Origin: Synechococcus sp. PCC 7336
GTDB taxonomy: Bacteria > Cyanobacteriota > Cyanobacteriia > Thermostichales > PCC-7336
Length of the DNA: 64,000 nucleotides
Reading direction: 5' to 3'
Assembly (NCBI RefSeq): GCF_000332275.1
Contig: NZ_CM001776.1
Span: 3,594,008 to 3,658,007 of the forward strand
Shown here: piece after piece, positions 34,419 to 43,225 of the stretch
How the letters are laid out: each line of letters begins with the position of its first letter
Position numbering within the stretch: the stretch's first letter is position 1
Program-made: the position numbers and the translations under genes
Notes under the pieces: generated by a model
Database searches by the model: none
Told to the model about the DNA's origin: nothing
What the model saw: only the letters and a program-made list of their open reading frames with translations

Positions 34419-36590
34419 ATGTCACGAACCCGCTGGCTGCCCTGGTTGGATAAAGCTTCTCTATTACTCGCTGCAGCGTTTCTATTGGCCTTTATTCTCG
34501 TTCGAGTGAGTGGGCCGGATCTTGCTGCCAATGCATTTCTCTTCTGGCAAACCATTCAACAGCTATTTGTCCCGCAGGAGGTGACGTGGCAGGGGCTGTT
34601 GTTGCCCACAATTGTATCGGTGGCGTCGATTTGTAGCTTCAAACTGCTAACGGTTAAACCGGAGACTGTATGCTCGCGGGCGATCGTGGCCAGCGTGATG
34701 ATTTTTCTGGGGGTGCGATATATCTTGTGGCGGGGGACGCAATCGCTCAACTTGTCCGATCCGCTGACGGGCGGCCTGAGCTTGCTGCTCTTTTTTATGG
34801 AGCTGGTCACCTTTCTCAACACGATTATTTTTTTCCTACAAACTCTCCCTAGGGTCGATCGCACGAGCGAAGCAGACCGGGGCGAACTTCTGGTGCGATC
34901 GGGCAAATATCGGCCGTGGGTCGATATCCTCATCCCCACTTATAACGAACCTCCTGAATTGCTGCGCCGCACCATCATGGGGTGTCAGGCGCTCGATTAT
35001 CCGCGCAAGCGAATTTATTTATTGGACGATTTACGTCGCCCTCATATTCGCCAATTGGCCTACGACTTAAAGTGCTACTACCTCGATCGCCCCGACAATC
35101 GCCATGCCAAAGCGGGCAATGTCAATCATGCTTTGCAATATGTGGATGGCGAATTAATCGTCATCTTCGATGCTGACTTTGTGCCCAAACAAAATTTCCT
35201 CAACCGTACAGTGGGCTTTTTTGCCGACCGAGATGTTGCTTTATTGCAGACTCCCCAGCATTTTTATAATGACGATCCCATTACAGAGGATTTAGGACTG
35301 CAGGGGGTATTAAACAACGAGCAATCGCTCTTTTTTCGCTATATTCAGCCCAGTCGAGATGCCACTAACTCACTGGTTTGCTGCGGCACCTCTTTTGTAA
35401 TTCGACGAAGTGCCTTAGATCGGATTGGAGGCATTCCGACGGAAAGTATTGCAGAAGACTTTTTTACCTCAGTTAAATTGCAATCTCTCGGCTATCAAAC
35501 AAAATATTTGAATGAAGCGATTTCTGCCGGGATGTCGCCTGAAAATATCAGTGCCTATATCAATCAGCGGTTGCGCTGGGGGCGGGGTACCATTCAAGCC
35601 TTGTTCTGCGATACCAATATGTTTACTCTGCCAGGACTGACTCTATGGCAGAGAATGACTCATGCTTGGGGAGTTTTGTATTGGTTTTTGTGCATCCCGA
35701 GACTAATTTTTTTGGTTATGCCGCTAACATTTTTACTGTTTGGACTAGTGCCCATTCGGGCAACCGTGGTGGATATCGCTTACTTTTACCTGCCATTCTA
35801 CTTGGGCAATATTCTGATTTTTGGCTGGCTGACAGACGGACGGCGATCGGTGTTTTGGGCAGATGTGTACGAAACCCTCATCTGCGTTCCAATGGCACTC
35901 ACAGTCTTGAATACATTAGTACAGCCATTTGGAAAAGGGTTTAAGGTAACTCCGAAAGGGGTTGCTTCCAATAAAATTCGTCCAAATTGGGGGCTCATCG
36001 GTCCTCTTTTGTGCTTGATGGGTTTGTACGCTGGGGGCATTCTCTATCGCATTGTCAACTTAGTCTGGAGTTCTGGGAGCTACGAGAGTGTTGCTGTCAA
36101 TATTGTCTGGTCCATCTACAGCCTAGCTCTCTTGCAGATCTGTATTTTGGCTGCTATTGATGTGCCTCAGCGCAGTTATCCTCGATTTGACAAAGCCCTC
36201 GACTGCAAGCTCGACTGCGATCGCTTTACTATTTCTGGGCTGACCGTCAATCTATCGGAAGCGGGGGCAGCGGTGACGGTCTCTAGCGAGCGATCGCTCG
36301 ATGCAATTCCCGATCGCGTCACTCTGACGTTTCCAACTATTGCTGGCCCCTTTAGTGCGATCGCCCCGATTCAAGCCAAAATAAGGTGGCGATCGTTTGA
36401 AGCAGAAAAACAGCAATATCGGCTGGGTCTAGAGTTTGTCCATCTTTCTGAAACTCAATTGCGCCAGGCGATCGAACTGCTCTACTGCGATCCCGAACCT
36501 TGGACGGACTGCAAAATCCCGGAGCACGTCACGAGTTGGGCATTTTTTAGATCGATTTTTCGCCTGTACTCGCTGGCAGAGACCCGTTAG
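34419..36590 (+). CDS. Cellulose-synthase-like processive glycosyltransferase with PilZ domain
   Basis: A 723-residue BcsA-like protein. Hydrophobic helices at the N-terminus precede a family 2 catalytic domain with DILIPTYNEP near 170, IVIFDADFVP near 248, SIAEDFFTS near 345 and the processivity motif QRLRWGRGT near 387. More helices follow. The C-terminus has a PilZ domain whose two c-di-GMP contact motifs are intact: RSYPR (RxxxR) and NLSEAGAA (N-x-S-x-x-G). BcsA homologues polymerise a beta-glucan and thread it through the membrane, switched on by c-di-GMP. In Thermosynechococcus a cellulose synthase has been proposed to work with a HlyD-like protein. The adjacent FHA-HlyD gene fits that. 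The exact polymer is not known. Confidence 0.88.
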   Translation: MSRTRWLPWLDKASLLLAAAFLLAFILVRVSGPDLAANAFLFWQTIQQLFVPQEVTWQGLLLPTIVSVASICSFKLLTVKPETVCSRAIVASVMIFLGVRYILWRGTQSLNLSDPLTGGLSLLLFFMELVTFLNTIIFFLQTLPRVDRTSEADRGELLVRSGKYRPWVDILIPTYNEPPELLRRTIMGCQALDYPRKRIYLLDDLRRPHIRQLAYDLKCYYLDRPDNRHAKAGNVNHALQYVDGELIVIFDADFVPKQNFLNRTVGFFADRDVALLQTPQHFYNDDPITEDLGLQGVLNNEQSLFFRYIQPSRDATNSLVCCGTSFVIRRSALDRIGGIPTESIAEDFFTSVKLQSLGYQTKYLNEAISAGMSPENISAYINQRLRWGRGTIQALFCDTNMFTLPGLTLWQRMTHAWGVLYWFLCIPRLIFLVMPLTFLLFGLVPIRATVVDIAYFYLPFYLGNILIFGWLTDGRRSVFWADVYETLICVPMALTVLNTLVQPFGKGFKVTPKGVASNKIRPNWGLIGPLLCLMGLYAGGILYRIVNLVWSSGSYESVAVNIVWSIYSLALLQICILAAIDVPQRSYPRFDKALDCKLDCDRFTISGLTVNLSEAGAAVTVSSERSLDAIPDRVTLTFPTIAGPFSAIAPIQAKIRWRSFEAEKQQYRLGLEFVHLSETQLRQAIELLYCDPEPWTDCKIPEHVTSWAFFRSIFRLYSLAETR

Positions 36591-36661
36591 CGATTTGGCA
36601 ATCTTGCTGCTTCTGAATGGCGATCGAGTCTGTCCATTGACCGAACGGAGGTGTAGTCGGC

Positions 36662-37735
36662 ATGGTGGAGAAACTCCAAGCAGGTGGGCGGTCTGCGGCG
36701 CTGACCGCAGCACTTGCCATTCCGATCGCCCTGACGTTCTTAATTCTGCTATACCTGCGCAGCCAGCCCGATCTGCCACTGCAGCCCGCGATCTTTGCAA
36801 CCGGAGACTGGGCTCCCTACAGTGGCAAACAGCTTCCCGATTGGGGGATAGCATCGGCAGTGGTCGCTTCTACTGCAAGCGAAGCTGGCTATGAGGCCAA
36901 TCTGCAATTCATGGCTTGGTCGCAGGCTTACAACGCGGCTGCCGATAGCAGAATGAATCGAGGCATAAGGGGAACCTTCCCTTGGTATCGCACGGCAGCC
37001 CGCGAGCGAGAGTTCTACTACTCGGATGCGCTGCTCGAGGTCGAGCTTTCCATTTTTTATAACGCACAGAACACCCCCCAACTAGTGGAACAGGTCGATC
37101 GACCTGGAGGACTCGATCGCTACCGGGGAGTGCGTGTCGAGAGCTATCAGTATCATCCAGACATCGAGCGTCTCCTCAGCGACGCCCCGATGGTTCCCAG
37201 TGCCTTCAAGGCGTTTCAGCAACTGATTGAGAACCCAGAGGTGCAGTTTGTCGCCGAAGCCAGGGATGTTGGCAAGGGTATCCTGCGAGACTATTTCCCC
37301 GAGCAGCAGATTGCGATCGAGGTATCTGAGAAAACCTGGCCTATCAGCGTGCATCTACTGGCTTCGAGAAAGAATCCCAACAATCGCAGACTGATCGAAC
37401 AGTTCAACAAAGCCTTGGCAGGAATGAAAGGGAATGGTGCCTACAATATCCTACTTGCCGATGTCAGAGGCCGCATTGATGCAGAACGGGCTGTCATACT
37501 GCATTCATTCTCGTCCGAGGGATACCTTGAAGGATTCCTCAAGCCATCTAGCCGAGAGTCGGTACTCCTGCCGGCAGGCACGCGTGTCGTCGTAGAAGAT
37601 TGGGGCGATGCTTACCTCGCGCCTGCAGAGGTCGCCAACCGTCCGGATCGAGTGCTCGTGCGAGTCCGGGCGATCGACTCTCCCATGAAAGGTCAAATGT
37701 TGTACGTGGATGGCCGCACCATTCGCCTACCCTAA
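36662..37735 (+). CDS. Membrane-anchored family 3 solute-binding protein with C-terminal SH3-like domain
   Basis: A 357-residue protein. An N-terminal helix at about 15-33 (ALAIPIALTFLILLYLRS) anchors it. Residues ~45-255 resemble SBP_bac_3 binding proteins (IFATGDWAPYSGKQLPDWGI, TFPWYRTAAREREFYYSDAL, KNPNNRRLIEQFNKALAGMK). The last ~90 residues (LLPAGTRVVVEDWGDAYLAP, RPDRVLVRVRAIDSPMKGQM) look like an SH3-like or NfeD-like beta-barrel. No transporter permease or ATPase is nearby, so a sensor or scaffold role is more likely than import. It lies 71 bp after the glycosyltransferase on the same strand. Confidence 0.7.
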   Translation: MVEKLQAGGRSAALTAALAIPIALTFLILLYLRSQPDLPLQPAIFATGDWAPYSGKQLPDWGIASAVVASTASEAGYEANLQFMAWSQAYNAAADSRMNRGIRGTFPWYRTAAREREFYYSDALLEVELSIFYNAQNTPQLVEQVDRPGGLDRYRGVRVESYQYHPDIERLLSDAPMVPSAFKAFQQLIENPEVQFVAEARDVGKGILRDYFPEQQIAIEVSEKTWPISVHLLASRKNPNNRRLIEQFNKALAGMKGNGAYNILLADVRGRIDAERAVILHSFSSEGYLEGFLKPSSRESVLLPAGTRVVVEDWGDAYLAPAEVANRPDRVLVRVRAIDSPMKGQMLYVDGRTIRLP

Positions 37736-37768
37736 TGGAAGGCAGATCGTTGTCAAACAGGGTCGATC

Positions 37769-38959
37769 GTGAAGTCCGCGCAGTTCTCGCTCATCATCGT
37801 CTTCATCTTCTATCAAGTCATCTTGATATTCTTGCTGCTGGCAGAGCTGGGCGTTCCCTGGCTCGACTTTCTGCGCGCAACCGATCGAGTGCTGCTATTA
37901 CTGGCTCTAGCGGTGCTTCCATTTGTATTGCTGGCTTCGAGCAAGGCACTCCGTTCGCTCACGTTAAGGTTTTCCGGTCAAGAGCTGCACTTGGAGATGG
38001 GGGAATTGAGCGATCGCCTAGACCTGGAATTGAAGCGGGTCAGAGGGGATGTCTCGGGGCGGGTGAGCAATGCCGAGCAGGCAGTCTGGCCAATTCTGGC
38101 CGGTGACGATATTAGCGCTCCGCAACGCTGGGCCGAGTCCCGCGTTTTAATTGGCTCGAAGATGGATTTCTCCCATGTGTTTTTTTCACACCTGCTGGCC
38201 GAGCAGATCGAGCGCAATGTTCGGGATATTCAATGCGAGCTGTGCGCCCCCAACGGCGGCCTGAAAGACTTTGCCGACCTCCGCTATCGCCGCATTGACA
38301 TGTACGTGGAATTTACCGGCACCGGCTGTCAGCTATACGGAATCGACATGCGAGGCAGCAGTGTCGATGACACGATCGACGAGTTAGACAAGCGGTCTGC
38401 AGTCCACGGCATTCGCTGGCTGCGCCCGCTGGGGGCCTCGGAAAATTACTGCCTCGCGATGAGAAGAGACAAGGCTAAAGAGCTGGGGGTGAAAAGCCTC
38501 AGCGATCTGACACTGGCCTCGCCAAAGTTGGTTTTCAGTGGAGATCCGGAATTTTTAAACCGACACGACTGTTATCTCGGTTTGCTCAACACCTACAAGT
38601 TGCGCTTCAAAGCGACTGAAGTCTGCGATATCAACGATCGCTACGGCATGTTGGAGTCCGGCGAGGCGGATGTGTTTGTGGGCTACGAAACCGATCCGCA
38701 GCTTGCCAATTCGCGCGAGCTGATTGTGCTTGAGGATAGAGACCCTTTCTTCCCCAGTTACCATGCAGTCCCGATCGCGCGCAGCGAAGCACTCCAGCAA
38801 ATTGCAGGACTAGAGGACGCACTTCGCGGTCTCGAAGCAATCATCGCAACGCGCGATCTTATCAATGTGGTGTTCGAACTCCACACCCGTGGCTCCGATC
38901 CGGCAGTAGCCCGAGACATGGCCAGACGCTATCTCGATCGCTCTCGTCGCCAAAACTAA
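37769..38959 (+). CDS. Membrane-anchored OpuAC/ProX-type substrate-binding protein
   Basis: A 396-residue protein. Two N-terminal helices (SLIIVFIFYQVILIFLLLAE and RVLLLLALAVLPFVLLASSK) and a short helical linker are followed by a glycine-betaine-type binding domain. That domain includes VLIGSKMDFSHVFFSHLLAE, RIDMYVEFTGTG, ENYCLAMRRDKAKELGVKSL and EADVFVGYETDPQLANS. OpuAC domains bind quaternary amines such as betaine or choline. No OpuA ATPase or permease is adjacent, so the protein probably senses a ligand. Gap to the preceding binding-protein gene: 33 bp. Last gene of the cluster; it converges on menA. Confidence 0.78.
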   Translation: MKSAQFSLIIVFIFYQVILIFLLLAELGVPWLDFLRATDRVLLLLALAVLPFVLLASSKALRSLTLRFSGQELHLEMGELSDRLDLELKRVRGDVSGRVSNAEQAVWPILAGDDISAPQRWAESRVLIGSKMDFSHVFFSHLLAEQIERNVRDIQCELCAPNGGLKDFADLRYRRIDMYVEFTGTGCQLYGIDMRGSSVDDTIDELDKRSAVHGIRWLRPLGASENYCLAMRRDKAKELGVKSLSDLTLASPKLVFSGDPEFLNRHDCYLGLLNTYKLRFKATEVCDINDRYGMLESGEADVFVGYETDPQLANSRELIVLEDRDPFFPSYHAVPIARSEALQQIAGLEDALRGLEAIIATRDLINVVFELHTRGSDPAVARDMARRYLDRSRRQN

Positions 38960-38960
38960 T

Positions 38961-39872
38961 TTAAGGAACTGCCAGCCAATAGCCCAAGCCCAGCAGCAAA
39001 CTAGTCCAAAAATGAAAGGCTACAGCGATAAATTTGGCCTCGCTGATCTGGCGGGGAAAGCTGTGATAGCGCAGCATCAGCCGACTGAGGCGCACGGCGG
39101 GGGGCAGACTTGCGATCGCCAACAGCGTCCATAGCGGCATCCAGCCCAGAGCGACAAATACGAACAGACTGCCAAAAAAGACCGAGATAATCGCTGCTAC
39201 GACCCGCGCCCCTGCAGCAGTTCCCATGCGCGCGACCGGCGATCGCTTGCCGGCAGCTAAGTCATCTTCCACCTGATGGAAGTGGGAGCAAAACAGAATC
39301 AGGCTGGTGCTGAGGCCGAGCAGGCAGGCGGCAGGCAGACTCGTCCAAGACCAAGTTTGGGTTTGACTGTAATAGACCGCCGCGATCGCCATCGGGCCAA
39401 AGGTGAGCCAGCAAATGGGTTCCCCCAATCCCAGATAGCCCAATCGAAAGGGAGGACCTTGGTAGGTATATCCCAGCGCACAGCAGGCTGCGACAATGCC
39501 CAATACTGTCCCATCCCGCTGCCACCAGGCGATCGCTACGATTCCCAAGATGCCTGCTGCCAGCAGCAGATTGGCGATCGCCAATACCCCCTTGGCATTT
39601 CCCGTCAGATTCACCACCGAATGGGCTTTGTTTTTATCGATGCCAGTTTGGGAATCAAACACGTCATTGCTGAGATTGAGCCAGGCCAAAATGGCGATCG
39701 CCGCCGCTAAAAAGATGGCAAAAATGCCCCAATTAATGGCTAAAACCTGAGTTCGAGCGATCGCCGTACCCAGCCAAATCGGCATCATCGCCACGCTGTA
39801 CATTGGCGGTTTAATCGCGGCCATCCACAGCTTGCGGCGGCGGAGAGAGGAAGGGGTGACAGTCACGGACAA
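38961..39872 (-). CDS. menA: 2-carboxy-1,4-naphthoquinone phytyltransferase (MenA)
   Basis: A 303-residue UbiA-superfamily prenyltransferase with about nine hydrophobic helices. The first Asp-rich motif is LNLSNDVFDSQTGIDKNKAH near 67. The second lies in LFCSHFHQVEDDLAAGKRSP near 205. Together these bind Mg-diphosphate. The N-terminus (KLWMAAIKPPMYSVAMMPIW) matches cyanobacterial MenA, which attaches phytyl to the naphthoquinone ring to make phylloquinone, the quinone of photosystem I. It stands alone, convergent with the gene cluster to its left. Confidence 0.9.
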   Translation of the reverse strand: MSVTVTPSSLRRRKLWMAAIKPPMYSVAMMPIWLGTAIARTQVLAINWGIFAIFLAAAIAILAWLNLSNDVFDSQTGIDKNKAHSVVNLTGNAKGVLAIANLLLAAGILGIVAIAWWQRDGTVLGIVAACCALGYTYQGPPFRLGYLGLGEPICWLTFGPMAIAAVYYSQTQTWSWTSLPAACLLGLSTSLILFCSHFHQVEDDLAAGKRSPVARMGTAAGARVVAAIISVFFGSLFVFVALGWMPLWTLLAIASLPPAVRLSRLMLRYHSFPRQISEAKFIAVAFHFWTSLLLGLGYWLAVP

Positions 39873-39928
39873 TTCGCTCGGGATACCTGGCTCCCTATTG
39901 TCCCATTAGCGATCGCCCGTCTATCCAC

Positions 39929-40192
39929 TCAATCGGACGATTCTGGCTCTAAATCCGCTGCGATCGGGGTGCCGGCGGGAGGAATCGTCCAAGTGCGATG
40001 CTCGAACGCGATCCGATCGCCAGGAGCGAGTTTCTTGCGGCGGCGGGTTTCTTCGACGCCATTGAGCTGCACGAAACCCTGCTGAATCGCAAACTTCGCC
40101 TGACCGCCCGTTGCCACTGCCCCGACCAGCTTGAGAAATTGACCTAATTCCAATCGAGGGGTGGGTTCCACGGCCAATCCACTCTCAATCAT
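39929..40192 (-). CDS. S4-domain RNA-binding protein
   Basis: An 87-residue protein that is essentially one S4 RNA-binding domain (LELGQFLKLVGAVATGGQAK, QQGFVQLNGVEETRRRKKLA, PGDRIAFEHRTW). It resembles YbcJ/YaaA-type small S4 proteins, which contact structured RNA, often rRNA. It lies 12 bp after psb28 on the same strand. Confidence 0.8.
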   Translation of the reverse strand: MIESGLAVEPTPRLELGQFLKLVGAVATGGQAKFAIQQGFVQLNGVEETRRRKKLAPGDRIAFEHRTWTIPPAGTPIAADLEPESSD

Positions 40193-40204
40193 AATGATTT
40201 GTTG

Positions 40205-40522
40205 CTATTCGCCCAGACCCATCTCGTTGGCCTCGGCAAAGCGTTCCATAAAGCGCAGGAACCGCTCCCATTCATCATCGCCAGTCATGGAGTAAATGGC
40301 TTCAAGCGCTTTAAATTTGCCATCGGTAAACTTCACCCGTACATCCCGCGTCACCATCTTCCCTTCCTCGTCCGACAGGGTCATACCGGGCACCTCGAAG
40401 TCTTGGGTACTGGGATCGGCAAATGTGAATATGGCCGAAGCGCGATCGCCAGCTTTGGAGCGCATGACGCGGACATTGCTGGGGACTTCACTGATGCCGG
40501 GGGTTAACTCGATTCGCGCCAT
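40205..40522 (-). CDS. psb28: Photosystem II assembly protein Psb28
   Basis: A 105-residue protein from the ATG at 40522 (MARIELTPGISEVPSNVRVM); the frame continues to 40627 but those codons lack family similarity. Conserved segments include ASAIFTFADPSTQDFE, GMTLSDEEGKMVTRDVRVKF and EAIYSMTGDDEWERFLRFME. Psb28 binds transiently to photosystem II assembly intermediates containing CP47 on the cytoplasmic side. It is found only in oxygenic phototrophs, which helps place the organism. Confidence 0.92.
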   Translation of the reverse strand: MARIELTPGISEVPSNVRVMRSKAGDRASAIFTFADPSTQDFEVPGMTLSDEEGKMVTRDVRVKFTDGKFKALEAIYSMTGDDEWERFLRFMERFAEANEMGLGE

Positions 40523-40692
40523 TTGGAATAACGATTTGTAAAGATTAGCTTTCCTATCATAAGCCACGGACCCTACCGCCCGCTGTTTTGTCGGCAGGCG
40601 ATCGCCCAAGCTGCGAGGAGACAGCACCGCATGCCAAAAAGAGCTAGCCAGTCGCTTGGGGACCAGCTAGCCTCGATTGCCACAGTCATGGG

Positions 40693-40998
40693 CTAGCGGG
40701 GAACTGCCACTGGCTCGTCAGAGATCAGAGACCGCAAACTGGGAAACAGGAAATGGTTCTCTTCGACATACTGTGCGCCAAACAAGCCTTTTTCAGCCCA
40801 GAAAAAGCGATCGACAGTATGCTCGTTACGGCGCACCAGCAGCAATGCCGGTGGCGTAATCTGGTTCTCTTGAATGTGGTTGCGGGCAGCGGTCACGGGT
40901 TTTAGATCGCCACTGTCAATACTGAACTGAGGAATGAGTTCGAGAATCTTGCGCCCTTCCTGTCTGCGGCGACTCTTACGCTTCCGTCTTCTAGCCAA
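40693..40998 (-). CDS. DUF3155-type cyanobacterial protein
   Basis: A 101-residue basic protein. The N-terminus is very Arg/Lys-rich (MARRRKRKSRRRQEGRKILE). A conserved block follows (PPALLLVRRNEHTVDRFFWA, EKGLFGAQYVEENHFLFPSL). I recognise this as a cyanobacteria-specific family, DUF3155 from memory. The basic start suggests nucleic-acid or membrane contact, but no function is established. Confidence 0.72.
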   Translation of the reverse strand: MARRRKRKSRRRQEGRKILELIPQFSIDSGDLKPVTAARNHIQENQITPPALLLVRRNEHTVDRFFWAEKGLFGAQYVEENHFLFPSLRSLISDEPVAVPR

Positions 40999-41356
40999 AG
41001 AAAGCCTCCCGAATTAATGTAACGAATCTTCAAGGTTAAATCGCCCATCACTGTTTTGTGACGTTCGATACATAAACCGCCAGAAGTATAGCGAGTTTAA
41101 CAAAAAATTGCAATCACTAATTACCACTTCGTGATGTAACTCATTCTTCCCTTAATATTTTTTTTGCTTCTGAGGCCCTAAAAACCGCGAATCAAAGCAC
41201 CTGAAGGAGGAACAGAGTCTCTCTCTATCTTAAGTTTTGTTGCTGGAATCGGCAAGGTTCGGGCTGCTTTGGGTGCCGCCGCCAGAAACTTGATTACGAT
41301 AGAGCCACGCGACTCGCGGTCTGCTTGCCTCTCGATTGTCTTTCTGTATCGATCTC
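40999..41356. other. Intergenic region between DUF3155 gene and ycf34
   Basis: About 358 bp, AT-rich at 41080-41170, between genes that diverge. It should hold both promoters. I see no gene and no clear structured RNA. Confidence 0.4.
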
Positions 41357-41599
41357 ATGTGTATTTGCATTCACTGTCACTATGTCGATCGCTGCGAAAC
41401 TTACCACGCGGTCGAAATGCAACACGAGCAACCCCATCTCACCGATACCCCAAACTTTCTGCCGGAGCAGCCAGAAATTAATGTCAATATCCGCAATGGT
41501 GGGAAGGAAATGGAATGGGATGTGGTGGGTTGTGCCAGTTTTGTGGAAGAGCGGGATAAATGGGCCCGCCTGAGGCCGGGAGAGCTAGTACCGACCTAG
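41357..41599 (+). CDS. ycf34: Ycf34 family iron-sulfur protein
   Basis: An 80-residue protein from the ATG at 41357 (MCICIHCHYVDRCETYHAVE), the usual Ycf34 start. The conserved parts are the Cys cluster C-I-C-x-x-C-x4-C, then QPHLTDTPNFLPEQPEINVN, EMEWDVVGCASFVEE and WARLRPGELVPT. Synechocystis Ycf34 binds an Fe-S cluster and is needed for full photosynthetic electron transport. The gene is confined to cyanobacteria and some plastids. Confidence 0.92.
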   Translation: MCICIHCHYVDRCETYHAVEMQHEQPHLTDTPNFLPEQPEINVNIRNGGKEMEWDVVGCASFVEERDKWARLRPGELVPT

Positions 41600-41680
41600 C
41601 ATGAATGTTCCGAAACTTTAGCCAAACTAGCGTTTGGGAGATTGGGATGCGGGCTGCAGCAACAGGTATAGATTGGGGGC

Positions 41681-41989
41681 TTATGCCTCGTTAGTCTCTG
41701 AGGTCTGCTCGGGGTCCGTTGCAACTTCGGATGCTTTTCTCTCAAGCTCGTCTTCTTCGGGCTCGGATGACGCACTGGCAGCAGCTCTGGCTGCCCGTTC
41801 GGCTTCTTTGCGGGCAGCTTCTCGGGCCTCTGCTTCCTGACGGGCTTTGAGTTCTAGCTCGTATGCTTCCCTCTCTACTTCGTACTGCTTTCGCTTTTTA
41901 GCCTCGTCAAACAGTAGCCACACCACTGTCAGCAGCGACACTGCTGCGGTACCGACGACCGAAAGCCAGAATGTATTCAACCCAAACAC
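41681..41989 (-). CDS. Single-span membrane protein with charged coiled coil
   Basis: A 102-residue product. One N-terminal helix (TFWLSVVGTAAVSLLTVVWL) is followed by a highly charged, Ala/Glu/Arg-rich coiled coil (YELELKARQEAEAREAARKE) and an acidic tail. No family recognised. Low-complexity composition means similarity to other proteins would be unreliable. Confidence 0.55.
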   Translation of the reverse strand: MFGLNTFWLSVVGTAAVSLLTVVWLLFDEAKKRKQYEVEREAYELELKARQEAEAREAARKEAERAARAAASASSEPEEDELERKASEVATDPEQTSETNEA

Positions 41990-42173
41990 GATTGCACCAT
42001 TGAACTTGCAGCTTGTGACGCTGTCAGCACTGTTAGCTTACCGGTTCCCGAGCTCAATTTGGAGATGCCCCACTCCCCTCAGCACGATCCTTGCAAGAGC
42101 GGCAGGGAAGGTTGGTACGGAATTGTGTTAAAAATTGTAAAGAACAGATTGAGGCCATTGCTAGGGGAATGCC

Positions 42174-42653
42174 ATGAGTATCTATGACTTCACCGCCAAC
42201 GCCATCGACGGTACTGAGCAGTCACTGAGCGACTTTCGCGATCGCCTCCTGCTGATTGTCAATGTAGCTAGCAAATGCGGGTTTACCCCTCAATATTCAG
42301 GTTTGGAATCCCTCTACGAGCAGTACAAAGACAAGGGCTTAGTCATTCTCGGGTTCCCCTGCAATCAGTTTGGGGCGCAGGAACCCGGCAGCGAGGCAGA
42401 GATTCAGCAGTTCTGCTCCACCACTTACGGTGTCTCCTTTCCCCTGTTTGCCAAGGTTGACGTGAATGGCGAGAACGCCCACCCGCTTTACCAGTTCCTC
42501 AAGTCCGAGCAGAAGGGCCTGCTGGGAACTGAGGCGATCAAGTGGAACTTCACGAAGTTTCTGGTGGATAAAAATGGTACCGTTTTGAAACGCTACGGTT
42601 CAATCGATACCCCCGCGAGTATCGAGGCCGATATTGCTAAATTGCTCGACTAA
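42174..42653 (+). CDS. Glutathione peroxidase family protein (cysteine type)
   Basis: A 159-residue GPX. It has the signature VNVASKCGFTPQY with the catalytic Cys where animal enzymes have selenocysteine, then LVILGFPCNQFGAQEPGS with the second Cys and Gln, and WNFTKFLVDKNGTVLKRY with the Trp-Asn-Phe of the active site. It reduces peroxides; cyanobacterial members often use NADPH or thioredoxin rather than glutathione and act on lipid hydroperoxides. AGGGGA precedes the ATG. Confidence 0.92.
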   Translation: MSIYDFTANAIDGTEQSLSDFRDRLLLIVNVASKCGFTPQYSGLESLYEQYKDKGLVILGFPCNQFGAQEPGSEAEIQQFCSTTYGVSFPLFAKVDVNGENAHPLYQFLKSEQKGLLGTEAIKWNFTKFLVDKNGTVLKRYGSIDTPASIEADIAKLLD

Positions 42654-42836
42654 AAGGGCATAGCCTCCCACTTAACAACTCTTCATTCTTAGGGGTCGCA
42701 AGGTTTCTGAGGATGGTTCCAAAGAAAATTGGAACTGATGTGGAGCATCTGAAGAGTTGGGTTAATATGAACTGTAATTCCTGCTCATACAACTTCACAT
42801 CAAGACATATTTCTTCTAGTCAATAGGTTCGAGCGT

Positions 42837-43223
42837 ATGTCCCACTTCAGCCAAATCAAGACAAAGATCCTCGATCTGAATGCGTTGGAAGCCGCCCTGA
42901 GTGAATTGGGCATAGACTCCGAACGCGGCGAAATGCAAGTACGCGGCTACCGAGGCAACACTCAGGCGGCTTCGTTAATCGTGCATCAAGACAATGGCTA
43001 CGATATTGGCTTTCAGTGGAATGGCGATGCCTACCAACTAGTCGCAGATTTGCAGTACTGGAAGCAGCCTTGGTCGGTAGAAACGTTTATCGACAAAGTT
43101 ACGCAACGATATGCCTACCAAACGATTGTGGGCGAATCTTCGAGAAAAGGCTTCCAATTGGTGGAGCAAAAGCAAGCTGAAGATGGCAGTGTCCGTCTCG
43201 TGCTGCAGCGCTGGGGTGCATAG
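42837..43223 (+). CDS. DUF1257 (Ycf35-like) protein
   Basis: A 128-residue cyanobacterial/plastid protein (MSHFSQIKTKILDLNALEAA, YDIGFQWNGDAYQLVADLQY, GFQLVEQKQAEDGSVRLVLQ). The function is unknown. It is followed 2 bp later by a ferredoxin gene on the same strand, a pairing seen in other cyanobacteria, so the two may act together in electron transfer or cluster chemistry. Confidence 0.87.
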   Translation: MSHFSQIKTKILDLNALEAALSELGIDSERGEMQVRGYRGNTQAASLIVHQDNGYDIGFQWNGDAYQLVADLQYWKQPWSVETFIDKVTQRYAYQTIVGESSRKGFQLVEQKQAEDGSVRLVLQRWGA

Positions 43224-43225
43224 TC

